Of a DNA stretch of 52,376 nt, positions 44,677-52,117 are shown piece after piece; within the stretch, counting starts at the first letter, position 1, and each line of letters starts with the position of its first letter. The DNA is from Bacteroidaceae bacterium. GTDB taxonomy: Bacteria; Bacteroidota; Bacteroidia; Bacteroidales; Bacteroidaceae. The stretch covers positions 1 to 52,376 of the forward strand of contig JAFZVW010000036.1 in the NCBI GenBank assembly GCA_017617635.1, read 5' to 3'. The position numbers and the translations under genes are program-made. The notes under the pieces are model-generated. The model saw nothing but the letters and a program-made list of their open reading frames with translations. It was not told the origin of the DNA and ran no database searches.

Positions 44677-45189
44677 ATGAAAAAGATTCTTTTTGCTTTG
44701 GTTGCCATGCTGGCAATGACAGGTACCGCCAATGCACAGAAATACGCCTTGGTCGACATGGAATATATCCTGAAGAACATTCCCGCATACGAGCGTGCAG
44801 GCGAACAGCTTAACCAAGTATCGCGCAAGTGGCAGGCCGAGGTCGATGCCCTGCAGCAGGAAGCACAGACAATGTACAAGAACTACCAGAACGAAGCCGT
44901 ATTCCTCAGTGACGAGCAGAAGGTCAAGCGCGAGGAAGCCGTTATCGCCAAGGAGAAGGAGGCAAGCGAACTGAAGAAGAAATACTTCGGTCCCGAAGGC
45001 GAGCTCTTCAAGAAGCGCGAATCCCTCATGACGCCCATACAGGACGAGATATACAATGCCATCAAGGACATTGCCGACCAGAAGGGCTACAGCATGGTTC
45101 TCGACCGTGCATCCGACAACGGCATAATATACGCCTCGCCCAAGATAGACATTTCCAACGAGGTCCTGTCCAAGCTGGGATACAATTGA
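44677..45189 (+). CDS. OmpH/Skp-family periplasmic chaperone (copy 1)
   Basis: About 170 aa with a signal peptide (MKKILFALVAMLAMTGTANAQ) and the Skp plan: a short beta start KYALVDMEYILKNIPAYE, a long Lys/Glu-rich coiled coil, then the beta return GYSMVLDRAS. Skp trimers hold unfolded outer-membrane proteins for BamA. First of three tandem copies. The start at ATG 44677 follows from the promoter and signal peptide. A seven-unit heptamer array begins right after its stop. Confidence 0.9.
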   Translation: MKKILFALVAMLAMTGTANAQKYALVDMEYILKNIPAYERAGEQLNQVSRKWQAEVDALQQEAQTMYKNYQNEAVFLSDEQKVKREEAVIAKEKEASELKKKYFGPEGELFKKRESLMTPIQDEIYNAIKDIADQKGYSMVLDRASDNGIIYASPKIDISNEVLSKLGYN

Positions 45190-45238
45190 TGTACGATGGA
45201 CAATGTACGATGTACGATGGACAATGGACGATGAACGA
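45190..45238. repeat. Seven 7-bp repeats between skp copies 1 and 2
   Basis: TGTACGA, TGGACAA, TGTACGA, TGTACGA, TGGACAA, TGGACGA and TGAACGA lie directly after the TGA stop. Consensus is TGKACRA. The array fills much of the spacer to the next gene (45270). Confidence 0.85.
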
Positions 45239-45269
45239 TTTATCTGCAATTTGATAATTTAACTATAAA

Positions 45270-45782
45270 ATGTTTAAGAAAATGAAGAAAATTCTTTTGG
45301 CCATCCTGTTGATGGCACCAATGAGCATGATGGCACAGAAGTTCGCTCATTTTGACCTGAGCCAGATTGTACCTAACATGAAGGAGTACACCACAGCTCA
45401 GAGCGAACTTGAGAACATGCAGAAGCAGTACGAGGCAGACCTCAAGCTCATGCAGGACGAACTGCAGAAGAAGAGCGAGGAGCTGCAGAAGGAAGGACCC
45501 AAACTCGTCGAGAACATCCGTGCACGCCGTGAGCAGGAACTCAACGACCTGTACCAGCGTTACCAGCAGAGCTACCAGGACAGCCAGCAGGCCCTGCAGA
45601 AGGCTACACAGGAGAAACTCGGTGCAATTACCGAGAAAGTTATGACTGCCGTCAAGAAGCTGGGCGAGGCAGGCGGATACATCTACGTTGTCGACACCAG
45701 CTCAGGTACCATTCCATTCGTAAACACAACACTCAGCACAGACATCACCGCTCAGATCAAGAAGGAAGTCGGTGTACAGTAA
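45270..45782 (+). CDS. OmpH/Skp-family periplasmic chaperone (copy 2)
   Basis: A 170-aa protein with a signal peptide and the same Skp plan (KFAHFDLSQIVPNMKEY, a Gln/Glu/Lys-rich coiled coil at about 45-130, GGYIYVVDTSSG). ATG 45282 (MKKILLAI) is an alternative start. Two tandem copies are usual in Bacteroidales; here there are three. Confidence 0.9.
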   Translation: MFKKMKKILLAILLMAPMSMMAQKFAHFDLSQIVPNMKEYTTAQSELENMQKQYEADLKLMQDELQKKSEELQKEGPKLVENIRARREQELNDLYQRYQQSYQDSQQALQKATQEKLGAITEKVMTAVKKLGEAGGYIYVVDTSSGTIPFVNTTLSTDITAQIKKEVGVQ

Positions 45783-45789
45783 TTAGGAC

Positions 45790-46329
45790 ATGATTGCAAG
45801 CAAGACATTACGCAGCATTGTCTGCATATTTTCAATCCTTGCATTCGGCATGGCAGCTCAGGCCCAGACAACTATACGTCTGGCAAGCCTGAGCCATAAT
45901 GCTGTAATGCAGCGCATGAACCAGTACCACGAGGCACAGAAGAACCTCAAGGCCCTGCGTGCACAGTACGAGGCCGAAGCCAAGCGCAGCGAGGAAGACT
46001 TCCAGCGCAAGTTCGTCGAATTCATGGACGGACAGAAAGACTTCCCCGAGACCATTCTGCTCAAGCGTCAGAACGAACTGCAGAATATGCTCGAGAGCAA
46101 CGCCAAGTTCCGTCTCAAGGTTCAGGACCTGCTCGCCAAGGCCGAGAAAGACCTTATGAACGATGTCAGGGCCGTTCTCATCGAGGCTGTTCAGGCAGTT
46201 GCTGCCGAAGAAGGCTACACCCTGGTGCTTAACACCGACGGCGACGCCGTTTCGTACATTGCCGACGGCATAGCCACCGACATCACCGACAAGGTAATGC
46301 GCAAGCTGGATATCTCTCCTGTTGACTGA
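45790..46329 (+). CDS. OmpH/Skp-family periplasmic chaperone (copy 3)
   Basis: A 179-aa protein with a signal peptide (MIASKTLRSIVCIFSILAFGMAAQAQ), a coiled coil and the beta return GYTLVLNTDGDAVSYIADG. It differs more from the other two copies (no DxxxIL-type start; instead IRLASLSHNAVMQRM), so it may have a distinct client set. The TGA stop overlaps the murI ATG. Confidence 0.88.
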   Translation: MIASKTLRSIVCIFSILAFGMAAQAQTTIRLASLSHNAVMQRMNQYHEAQKNLKALRAQYEAEAKRSEEDFQRKFVEFMDGQKDFPETILLKRQNELQNMLESNAKFRLKVQDLLAKAEKDLMNDVRAVLIEAVQAVAAEEGYTLVLNTDGDAVSYIADGIATDITDKVMRKLDISPVD

Positions 46330-47147
46330 TGTCCCCGATCGGAATCTTCGACAGCGGCTACGGCGGTCTGACCATTCTGCGCCAGATACGCAGGCTCATG
46401 CCCCGGTACGATTACGTATATCTGGGTGACAATGCCCGTGCGCCCTACGGAACACGCAGTTTCGAGGTCGTGTACGAATTCACCCTACAGGCAGTCAGGC
46501 GACTTTTCGACATGGGCTGCCCACTCGTAATCCTCGGTTGCAACACAGCATCCGCCAAGGCCCTGCGCAGCATTCAGCAGAACGACCTGCCCAAGATAGA
46601 TCCTACCAGACGCGTATTGGGCGTCATACGCCCCACTGCCGAGATCATCGGCAAAATCAGTAAAACCCGCCACGTAGGCATCTTCGCGACTCCCGGCACA
46701 ATCCGCAGCCGTACATATGATCTGGAAATTGCCAAGCTCTTTCCTGATATCCAGGTAACAGGCATTGCCTGTCCCATGTGGGTGTCACTCGTTGAAAACC
46801 GCGAATATGCAAGCCCCGGTGCCGATTATTTCGTCAAGAAACGCATCGACGACCTGCTTACCGCAGATCCCGATATCGATGCCGTGATTCTCGGCTGTAC
46901 ACACTATCCCCTGCTAATGGACAAGATACGCACATATATGCCCGGCGGAATCGAAATCATACCCCAGGGCAACTATGTTGCGCACAGTCTCCAAGACTAT
47001 TTAGCCAACCACCCCGAAATGCAGCAGCGCATCAGTCAGGGCGGTACAGCCTCGTTCTATACTACCGAATACCCCGAACAGTTCAACGAAAGCGCCTCCG
47101 TTTTCCTTGACCAGCCCGTCGAGGCACACAGGATAACCCTATCCTGA
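46329..47147 (+). CDS. murI: Glutamate racemase
   Basis: A 272-aa enzyme producing D-glutamate for peptidoglycan. The opening IGIFDSGYGGLT and the two catalytic cysteines in GCNTASA and LGCTHYPLL are present. It ends the porG-uppS-bamA-skp operon and overlaps the convergent radical SAM gene by 9 nt. Confidence 0.96.
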   Translation: MSPIGIFDSGYGGLTILRQIRRLMPRYDYVYLGDNARAPYGTRSFEVVYEFTLQAVRRLFDMGCPLVILGCNTASAKALRSIQQNDLPKIDPTRRVLGVIRPTAEIIGKISKTRHVGIFATPGTIRSRTYDLEIAKLFPDIQVTGIACPMWVSLVENREYASPGADYFVKKRIDDLLTADPDIDAVILGCTHYPLLMDKIRTYMPGGIEIIPQGNYVAHSLQDYLANHPEMQQRISQGGTASFYTTEYPEQFNESASVFLDQPVEAHRITLS

Positions 47148-48356
47148 TTCCTTCATTATATCAGCAGGCGGCAGTCCTGCATCCAGCTTTGCCTTCATCA
47201 TGTCCATATACGGTGCGACATGGGCAAAGAATGCCTTGTATCCCGGACACAGATAGTTTATTCCCGGCTCACCCTCATCCGTTTTGACAAAGCGGTTGCG
47301 CGGACATTCGCCGTGACAGGCAAATCGCCATTCGCACTGCTTGCACTTACTGGCAAGACCCTCCGTCTTCATCTTTGCAAATGCCTGCTGGCGCTCGCTG
47401 TCCATCATATCCAGGATGCTGCGGTTACGGATGTTTCCCAGTTTGTACTCGGGGAATACGAAATGGTCACAGCAATACACATCCCCGTTGTATTCCATTA
47501 CCGCTGCATGGCCGCACCAGTCGGACAATGAGCATAATCCCGGTGTGGCTCCCATCCAGTTGGCCAGTGTAGCGTCGAAAATCTGCACGAACATTTCACC
47601 GATATCCTTCTTCACCCACTCGTCGAATATCGTATTCAGGAATCTGCCCCAGGCATCAGGCGTAACACTGAACGGCGCCATGGGACAGTCCTTCTCGTCC
47701 AGCAGATGTGCCAGATGCCTGCCGTCCTCATGCCGGTTGATACGCTCAACTACCGGTGTAAACTGCAGATACCTGCATCCCGGTTGGTCACGGAAGAAAC
47801 GGTAGAATTCCAACGGTGCAGCAGCTGTGATATCATTCACCACTGCCATGGCGTTCCATTCCACCTCGTATCTGTTCAGCAGACGAATCCCCTCCATCAC
47901 CTTTGCCCAGGTAGGCTGTCCCCCGCGACGACGCCGGTAAGCGTCATGCATCCGTTCGGGCCCGTCTATGCTGATACCCACCAGCCAGCCCTCGTCATGC
48001 AGGAAGCGGCACCATTCGGGCGTAAGCAATGTGCCGTTTGTCTGCAGGCAATTGACAACTGTACGTCCTCCGGCATACTCGCGTTGCCATTTCACCACCT
48101 TTCTGTAATACTCCAGCGGACGCATCAGCGGCTCACCACCATGCCATGTGAAATTAACCTCCGTTGTATACTGGCTCTGGATATATTCACGTATATACAC
48201 CTCAGTCAGCTCGTCCGTCATTACATGCTGCACCCCCTTGGGGTACAGGTTCAGCTTCTCCAGATAATAACAGTAGTCACACGCCAGGTTGCAGTGCGCC
48301 CCGGCAGGCTTCGGCATCAGGTACAGCGGCCGCGAAAAAGGAAAGGCGGTATTCAT
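47139..48356 (-). CDS. anSME-type radical SAM/SPASM maturase
   Basis: A 405-aa protein. The radical SAM cluster motif CNLACDYC lies near the N-terminus (KPAGAHCNLACDYCYYLEK). TWHGGEP follows, and the C-terminal SPASM region has many cysteines (CSLSDWCGHAAVM, VYCCDHFVFPEYKLGN, CKQCEWRFACHGECP). This matches anaerobic sulfatase-maturating enzymes, which oxidise an active-site Cys or Ser to formylglycine. No sulfatase is in the window, so the client is elsewhere, or the enzyme acts on another peptide. Own promoter at 48379-48386. Confidence 0.88.
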   Translation of the reverse strand: MNTAFPFSRPLYLMPKPAGAHCNLACDYCYYLEKLNLYPKGVQHVMTDELTEVYIREYIQSQYTTEVNFTWHGGEPLMRPLEYYRKVVKWQREYAGGRTVVNCLQTNGTLLTPEWCRFLHDEGWLVGISIDGPERMHDAYRRRRGGQPTWAKVMEGIRLLNRYEVEWNAMAVVNDITAAAPLEFYRFFRDQPGCRYLQFTPVVERINRHEDGRHLAHLLDEKDCPMAPFSVTPDAWGRFLNTIFDEWVKKDIGEMFVQIFDATLANWMGATPGLCSLSDWCGHAAVMEYNGDVYCCDHFVFPEYKLGNIRNRSILDMMDSERQQAFAKMKTEGLASKCKQCEWRFACHGECPRNRFVKTDEGEPGINYLCPGYKAFFAHVAPYMDMMKAKLDAGLPPADIMKESG

Positions 48357-48378
48357 CGTATATAGTATATATGGTATG

Positions 48379-48386
48379 CAAATATA
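48379..48386 (-). promoter_or_regulatory. -7 box of the radical SAM gene
   Basis: TATATTTG on the minus strand, 22 nt before ATG 48356. Its -33 region overlaps the terminator of the upstream gene. Confidence 0.65.
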
Positions 48387-48392
48387 ACGAAT

Positions 48393-48431
48393 AAAAAGAA
48401 AAGCACCTCGTAACGAGATGCTTTTTCTTTT
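48393..48431 (-). terminator. Terminator of the outer-membrane protein gene
   Basis: The stem GCACCTCG/CGAGATGC (one mismatch) is extended by AAAGAAAA/TTTTTCTTT and has loop TAA. On the minus strand it ends in a T-rich run. Confidence 0.85.
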
Positions 48432-48448
48432 AGATGTGTTTATGAAAT

Positions 48449-49150
48449 TTAGAACTTAACACCAATCGTAAAGTAATGCGAAGTGTTCTTCCAGTTTGTA
48501 TCATACTCCAGAGCATAACCGAAATTAGCCTTCTCTACAAACTCCAGACCAACCCCCCATGACATAGCAAAACCATGGGTTGTGCCCCAGCCAGAAGCAA
48601 CATAAGCCCCCGCACCTGGAATAATTATGCCAACTGAGCCCTTAACTAAAGCACAGTCGTAACCCAATGCCAAACTGCTGTAACCACGACAGATCTTACC
48701 GGCACTTGTGTTCCAGAATGCAGGAGTGAAACCGCGTACACCAGCCTTGACGCCAATGGTCATATAATTGAAATTAAATGGTGCAGAGTAGTCGATGCTG
48801 AAGAAGTCAACAGCAAAGTATGGATTGTACTTCTTCTCCAGAGTGATATTCTCACCAAAACCGCCATGGCCGTAGCAGCTACCGACCTTTGTCGTAAACA
48901 TTACGCGTACACTGCTGTCGTAGTCCTGCTTTTTAGCGACTGTTGCAGTTTTCTTTGTCGTAGTTGCTGACTTCTTTGTTGCCGTTGCTGTCCTTGCAGG
49001 GGCGGCAGAGGTCTTCTTTACAGTTGTGCTCTTCTTTACAGCTGTCTTGGCAGGAGCGCTCTTGGTTTTGCTTGTAGTCTTTGACTGGGCACTTACACTC
49101 ATGGCAACAGCCATTGCCAATACTGTTACTAAAAATCTGAAGTACTTCAT
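48449..49150 (-). CDS. Outer-membrane beta-barrel protein with Lys/Thr/Ala-rich linker
   Basis: A 233-aa protein. A signal peptide (MKYFRFLVTVLAMAVAMSVSAQ) is followed by about 55 residues of only Lys, Thr, Ser, Ala, Pro and Val (TKSAPAKTAVKKSTTVKKTS), like the tail of histone H1. A C-terminal eight-strand barrel pattern follows, ending HYFTIGVKF. Such a basic linker could bind peptidoglycan, LPS or nucleic acid; no function is known to me. Its promoter (49183-49213) is preceded by a G9 tract. Confidence 0.78.
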   Translation of the reverse strand: MKYFRFLVTVLAMAVAMSVSAQSKTTSKTKSAPAKTAVKKSTTVKKTSAAPARTATATKKSATTTKKTATVAKKQDYDSSVRVMFTTKVGSCYGHGGFGENITLEKKYNPYFAVDFFSIDYSAPFNFNYMTIGVKAGVRGFTPAFWNTSAGKICRGYSSLALGYDCALVKGSVGIIIPGAGAYVASGWGTTHGFAMSWGVGLEFVEKANFGYALEYDTNWKNTSHYFTIGVKF

Positions 49151-49182
49151 AATATTTAATGTTAAAAGTTAATTTGTGATAA

Positions 49183-49213
49183 CAAATGTAAACTAATTTT
49201 TCATTCTATGCAA
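49183..49213 (-). promoter_or_regulatory. -33/-7 promoter of the outer-membrane protein gene
   Basis: TTG (49211-49213), a 20-nt spacer and TACATTTG (49183-49190) on the minus strand. A run of nine G (plus strand, 49220-49228) begins 6 nt upstream of the -33 box. Confidence 0.65.
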
Positions 49214-49219
49214 GAAAAT

Positions 49220-49228
49220 GGGGGGGGG
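49220..49228. repeat. G9 homopolymer upstream of a promoter
   Basis: Nine consecutive G on the plus strand (C on the transcribed side's non-template strand). It is the longest G/C run I noticed in the window. Confidence 0.8.
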
Positions 49229-49288
49229 TATTTAGCACAAAAGAACAATATTTGCGAAAAAAAGAACACTGTGAGATGAAAAACAGCC

Positions 49289-49310
49289 CCCTCCTGTGAT
49301 GTCAGGAGGG
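49289..49310 (-). terminator. Terminator of the 413-aa protein gene
   Basis: CCCTCCTG (49289-49296) pairs with CAGGAGGG (49303-49310), with a 6-nt loop and a T-run on the minus strand. Confidence 0.85.
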
Positions 49311-49355
49311 AGCTTAGTCATGTTACGCTGAAGCCAGCGCAGGGATCATTAATAA

Positions 49356-50597
49356 TCAGTCCATGTCTGAGCCGCCGCCCGAAGCCTGTGCAGTAATAGT
49401 GAACCATGTGCTGCCGCCACGATAAACCACCAGGCTGTGACCTGCCTCAACGTTCAGACCCGTGAACGATGCACCGTTGGCATTGTGGCTCGTGGGGTTG
49501 ATGGCATCGCCCGTGCCGTCAACCTTGGCAGTGAAGGTCACGTCATCCAGATTGCTACCGCCGACAGCCACCGTGGTGACAGGAGCCGTTGCAGTTACGC
49601 TGCCGCCTGCAATACTCTGCTGCACACCATTGATGGATGCCATGGTACTGTAGCTGGGCTGACCAGGTTCAACGCCGCCACTGCCGCCGCTGGGCGTGAT
49701 GCTGGCAGTACTGCCGTTGCCACCCTGGCTGGCATTGTTCAGGTAGTACTCCGACTCCAAGTCAATGTCAGACGTCATGTAGCTCCTCTCCATAGCCTCA
49801 GCCAGGCTGCAAAGGTCATCGCCAAAACCAGCTTCGTTGAGCACCAACTGACAATTGCTGCGGAACCACATGTCATCCTTGTTCTTCGAATGACTCTTGC
49901 GGCTGACGATGATACCGGCAGCGACAACAGTTCCGCCACGGCCAAGCACGAAGCTGAAGTGGTCCGTATCGAAATCGAAGGCCGAGAAGTTCAGTTGGTT
50001 CTTCCAGTTCGAGCATGGGAACTCACCCTGGCTGTTCACGATCTCGGTTGTCATCGGAGCACCGCTGCTGTCGGCATTGCGCGGGTTAAGCACGATGCGG
50101 GCATTGTTTACCTCGTACTTGCCATCCCGCTTCTGTACGGTCACGAACGTCAGCTGGTCACCACGCTGCAACCCCCAGGCATTGACAAAATCGGCGTATG
50201 TACGCCCCGGAGAGTTGACAATAGCCTTGTGGCCGCCTGCGGCATCGATGCTCACATGCACCTCGGGCAAGTGTCCATCTGATATAATGGCAGCGAATGG
50301 CGACCAGTTATTGCTCTCCAGCGGCATGAACTGGTAGAACTGGTTCAGGCTTTGTCCCAAGTTCTGCAGGCTTGCAGCACGCTGGCGCAGATACATCAGG
50401 TTCACCTTCATAAATTTGTTGGAAGACTTGGCACCTGGCGTAACACCCTCAAAGGAGTGATTGCAGATAGCCTTGAACATGGCGTAGGCTAAAGCTACGA
50501 CCTTTACCAATATACGCTGCAGGGTCTGTGCAGTCGTCTTGGGATTTTTTGAACGACGGCTTACTGTGCCGTCAGTCTTTAAAACAATAGTTTTCAT
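49356..50597 (-). CDS. 413-aa protein of unknown function ending GSDMD
   Basis: No signal peptide. It opens MKTIVLKTDGTVSRRSKNPK, then TAQTLQRILVKVVALAYAMF, ICNHSFEGV and RQRAASLQNLGQSLNQFYQF. This is loosely reminiscent of DUF6266-type proteins (NPxTxAQxxQR), which have no known role. A mixed alpha/beta body runs to about 285. A Gly/Ser/Asn-rich linker (NNASQGGNGSTASITPSGG) and an Ig-like beta domain (about 320-405) follow, ending ASGGGSDMD. The tail matches the HU-like protein at 387-971. The likely promoter (50890-50897) lies beyond an 11-bp periodic array, so the leader is about 285 nt. Confidence 0.7.
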   Translation of the reverse strand: MKTIVLKTDGTVSRRSKNPKTTAQTLQRILVKVVALAYAMFKAICNHSFEGVTPGAKSSNKFMKVNLMYLRQRAASLQNLGQSLNQFYQFMPLESNNWSPFAAIISDGHLPEVHVSIDAAGGHKAIVNSPGRTYADFVNAWGLQRGDQLTFVTVQKRDGKYEVNNARIVLNPRNADSSGAPMTTEIVNSQGEFPCSNWKNQLNFSAFDFDTDHFSFVLGRGGTVVAAGIIVSRKSHSKNKDDMWFRSNCQLVLNEAGFGDDLCSLAEAMERSYMTSDIDLESEYYLNNASQGGNGSTASITPSGGSGGVEPGQPSYSTMASINGVQQSIAGGSVTATAPVTTVAVGGSNLDDVTFTAKVDGTGDAINPTSHNANGASFTGLNVEAGHSLVVYRGGSTWFTITAQASGGGSDMD

Positions 50598-50659
50598 AGT
50601 TTTAATAAGTTAATTGTTTTACATCGATCATACCCTTGGATACGGTCTTGTCAGAGTTC

Positions 50660-50846
50660 CACACAGGGAGTTAGCTAGCATTTTCCTGGCGTCCCTCTAT
50701 AATTTCCCATGGAGTTCCTTAGAAGTTCTCTAGGTGTTCTCTAGGTGTAGGCTAGACATCTCCTAGAGATAACCTAGACATCATCCTGACACCATCATGA
50801 GTTTTTGTAGTCATCTGCATGACTTCTCCGTGACATCTCCGTGAGC
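50660..50846. repeat. 11-bp periodic array, about 17 units
   Basis: A tetranucleotide core recurs every 11 bp. CTAG is at 50675, 50730, 50741, 50752, 50763 and 50774, with variants CATG, TTAG, CTGG, CTAT, CCTG, GTAG and CGTG at the other expected positions from 50664 to 50840. The unit is about TYNYCTAGACA; two neighbours (50726-50736, 50737-50747) are identical. Eleven bp is one helical turn, so all cores face the same side. As 11 is not a multiple of 3, it is not coding. The rest of this gap (50598-50659, 50847-50959) holds only a promoter. Confidence 0.85.
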
Positions 50847-50889
50847 ATTACCTTCAAAGACCGCAGACCATCCAATTCGTGATCTGCCG

Positions 50890-50897
50890 CAAAGGTA
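50890..50897 (-). promoter_or_regulatory. Likely -7 box of the 413-aa gene
   Basis: TACCTTTG on the minus strand matches TAnnTTTG. It is the only good match between the upstream terminator and the gene and would place the whole 11-bp array in the leader. Confidence 0.5.
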
Positions 50898-50952
50898 AGG
50901 CGATTTTCAGGAGGCAGAAATTGAATGGAAAAGTTACGACAGGTTTGTGGAA

Positions 50953-50984
50953 ATAAAAAGTGAGGCCCCATATCGGAACCTCAC
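50953..50984 (-). terminator. Terminator of the 308-aa gene
   Basis: GTGAGGCCCC (50960-50969) pairs with GGAACCTCAC (50975-50984) through ten pairs including two G-U, with a 5-nt loop, then a T-rich run on the minus strand. Confidence 0.85.
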
Positions 50985-51019
50985 TGTATACAATATGGCG
51001 ACAAAGCTGTGCCACATTG

Positions 51020-51946
51020 CTATATCTTGAACTCATTAAGATTGTAACGCATATCCCGCAAATGCGTAAAGTACTCCGATGTGTGGAAAAAATGGCCGAT
51101 TTCGTGGAAAGCGTTCTGAAGAAAATTTTTATCTTGCTTGGGAAGGACACTGAAATCGATTTTAAGCCCGTCCTTTTTGGTGAAGTCCTCTTTGACATTC
51201 TTGTATGCCTCGGCATAGTTTGTGAATGTCCTGGAGGTAAATGTTACCTTCCAGTCTTTCAGCACTTGCTCCAGCAGGTAATTGCAGAAGGGCGTACGCG
51301 TTACATTCTTCAATATGCCTATGCGTATGAAGTAGTTATGCATCAGCAGACAGAAAGCAGGCAGTTTGTATTTCTTACCCATAATCTTGCAAGTATCCTC
51401 CTCGCCAAAGAAATGGATGATCGCCTTCATGATACAGTCTGACATGCTGACATCGTCAATGGGAGGAATGAAAAGACCTGAATCCTGCGGTGGCGTGTCA
51501 ACCTTATCACGTGCGAGCTGGCGGTTTTCGTTATACAGCCTCTCGGCGTTGCTTTTTATCCTATCCGTCAGGGTAATTATTGCAGTGTAAAGATTAGTTC
51601 TCTCAACTTCGGGCGATACTGTCAGACGGGCCTTGCGATATTTAGGGACTCTTGATAGTCTTGTGCGTCTTGGACGCGCACCTACTACTATGCGTCCCAA
51701 ATTGCCACCATGTCCACCTCCACCATGTTCGCTTGGAGCAAATAACACTGCCCCCTGCGTTTTGATCATCGACACCGTAAAACGGTCTTTGGGAATAGCT
51801 TCAATCTGACCCTTAGTCAGTTGCTGCACTACGACGGGCACATTGGGATTAGGCAGAAACGCCGTCCGTCCTGCCAGCGTCACCTTGGTCCCATGCATTC
51901 TGGAACGCGACAGCATTCCTAATGGATTTGTTCCTAATGCTTTCAT
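51020..51946 (-). CDS. 308-aa protein, unknown function
   Basis: I do not recognise this protein. It has no signal peptide. Residues 1-110 are basic and Gly/Arg-rich, with a HGGGGHGG stretch near 74-81 and ARPRRTRLSR. The rest is helical, with an aromatic-rich C-terminus (KDWKVTFTSRTFTNYAEAYKN...KKDGLKIDFSVLP). HEIGH (281-285) matches HExxH but no third metal ligand can follow in the 23 residues left. It has its own promoter and terminator. The neighbouring 413-aa gene and small peptide suggest an accessory locus of this group. Confidence 0.6.
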   Translation of the reverse strand: MKALGTNPLGMLSRSRMHGTKVTLAGRTAFLPNPNVPVVVQQLTKGQIEAIPKDRFTVSMIKTQGAVLFAPSEHGGGGHGGNLGRIVVGARPRRTRLSRVPKYRKARLTVSPEVERTNLYTAIITLTDRIKSNAERLYNENRQLARDKVDTPPQDSGLFIPPIDDVSMSDCIMKAIIHFFGEEDTCKIMGKKYKLPAFCLLMHNYFIRIGILKNVTRTPFCNYLLEQVLKDWKVTFTSRTFTNYAEAYKNVKEDFTKKDGLKIDFSVLPKQDKNFLQNAFHEIGHFFHTSEYFTHLRDMRYNLNEFKI

Positions 51947-51968
51947 ATAGCTATACGATTGATTGAAA

Positions 51969-52007
51969 TTTTGTATCGCAAAGATACAAAAATCCCGTTA
52001 AAATCAA
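51969..52007 (-). promoter_or_regulatory. Promoter with overlapping inverted repeat, 308-aa gene
   Basis: TTG (52005-52007), an 18-nt spacer and TATCTTTG (51979-51986) form a -33/-7 promoter on the minus strand. The arms TTTTGTATC (51969-51977) and GATACAAAA (51983-51991) form a perfect 9-bp inverted repeat with a 5-nt centre across the -7 box. It may be an operator. Confidence 0.7.
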
Positions 52008-52052
52008 CGTAAGCATTCGACCAACTATGGGTAATAATCCCTATATATGACA

Positions 52053-52087
52053 ACAGCAGCTACAATCGCAATGACTGTAGCTGCTGT
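52053..52087. terminator. Perfect 12-bp hairpin after small peptide 2
   Basis: ACAGCAGCTACA (52053-52064) and TGTAGCTGCTGT (52076-52087) pair perfectly around an 11-nt loop. The T-run is better on the plus strand (TTGTTTTAG), but position suggests it ends the minus-strand small peptide transcript. Confidence 0.6.
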
Positions 52088-52117
52088 ATTGTTTTAGTTA
52101 GATGATAGCTACTATAG

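Noticed and set aside
47139-48356. RiPP-maturing radical SAM enzyme paired with the small peptides
   Set aside because: Sequence fits the anSME group better, and the nearest small peptide is almost 4 kb away with its own upstream partner; no support for a pairing.
51020-51946. Zinc metalloprotease based on HEIGH
   Set aside because: HExxH lies 23 residues from the C-terminus, with no downstream Glu, Asp or His pattern of known clans and no signal peptide; chance is likely.
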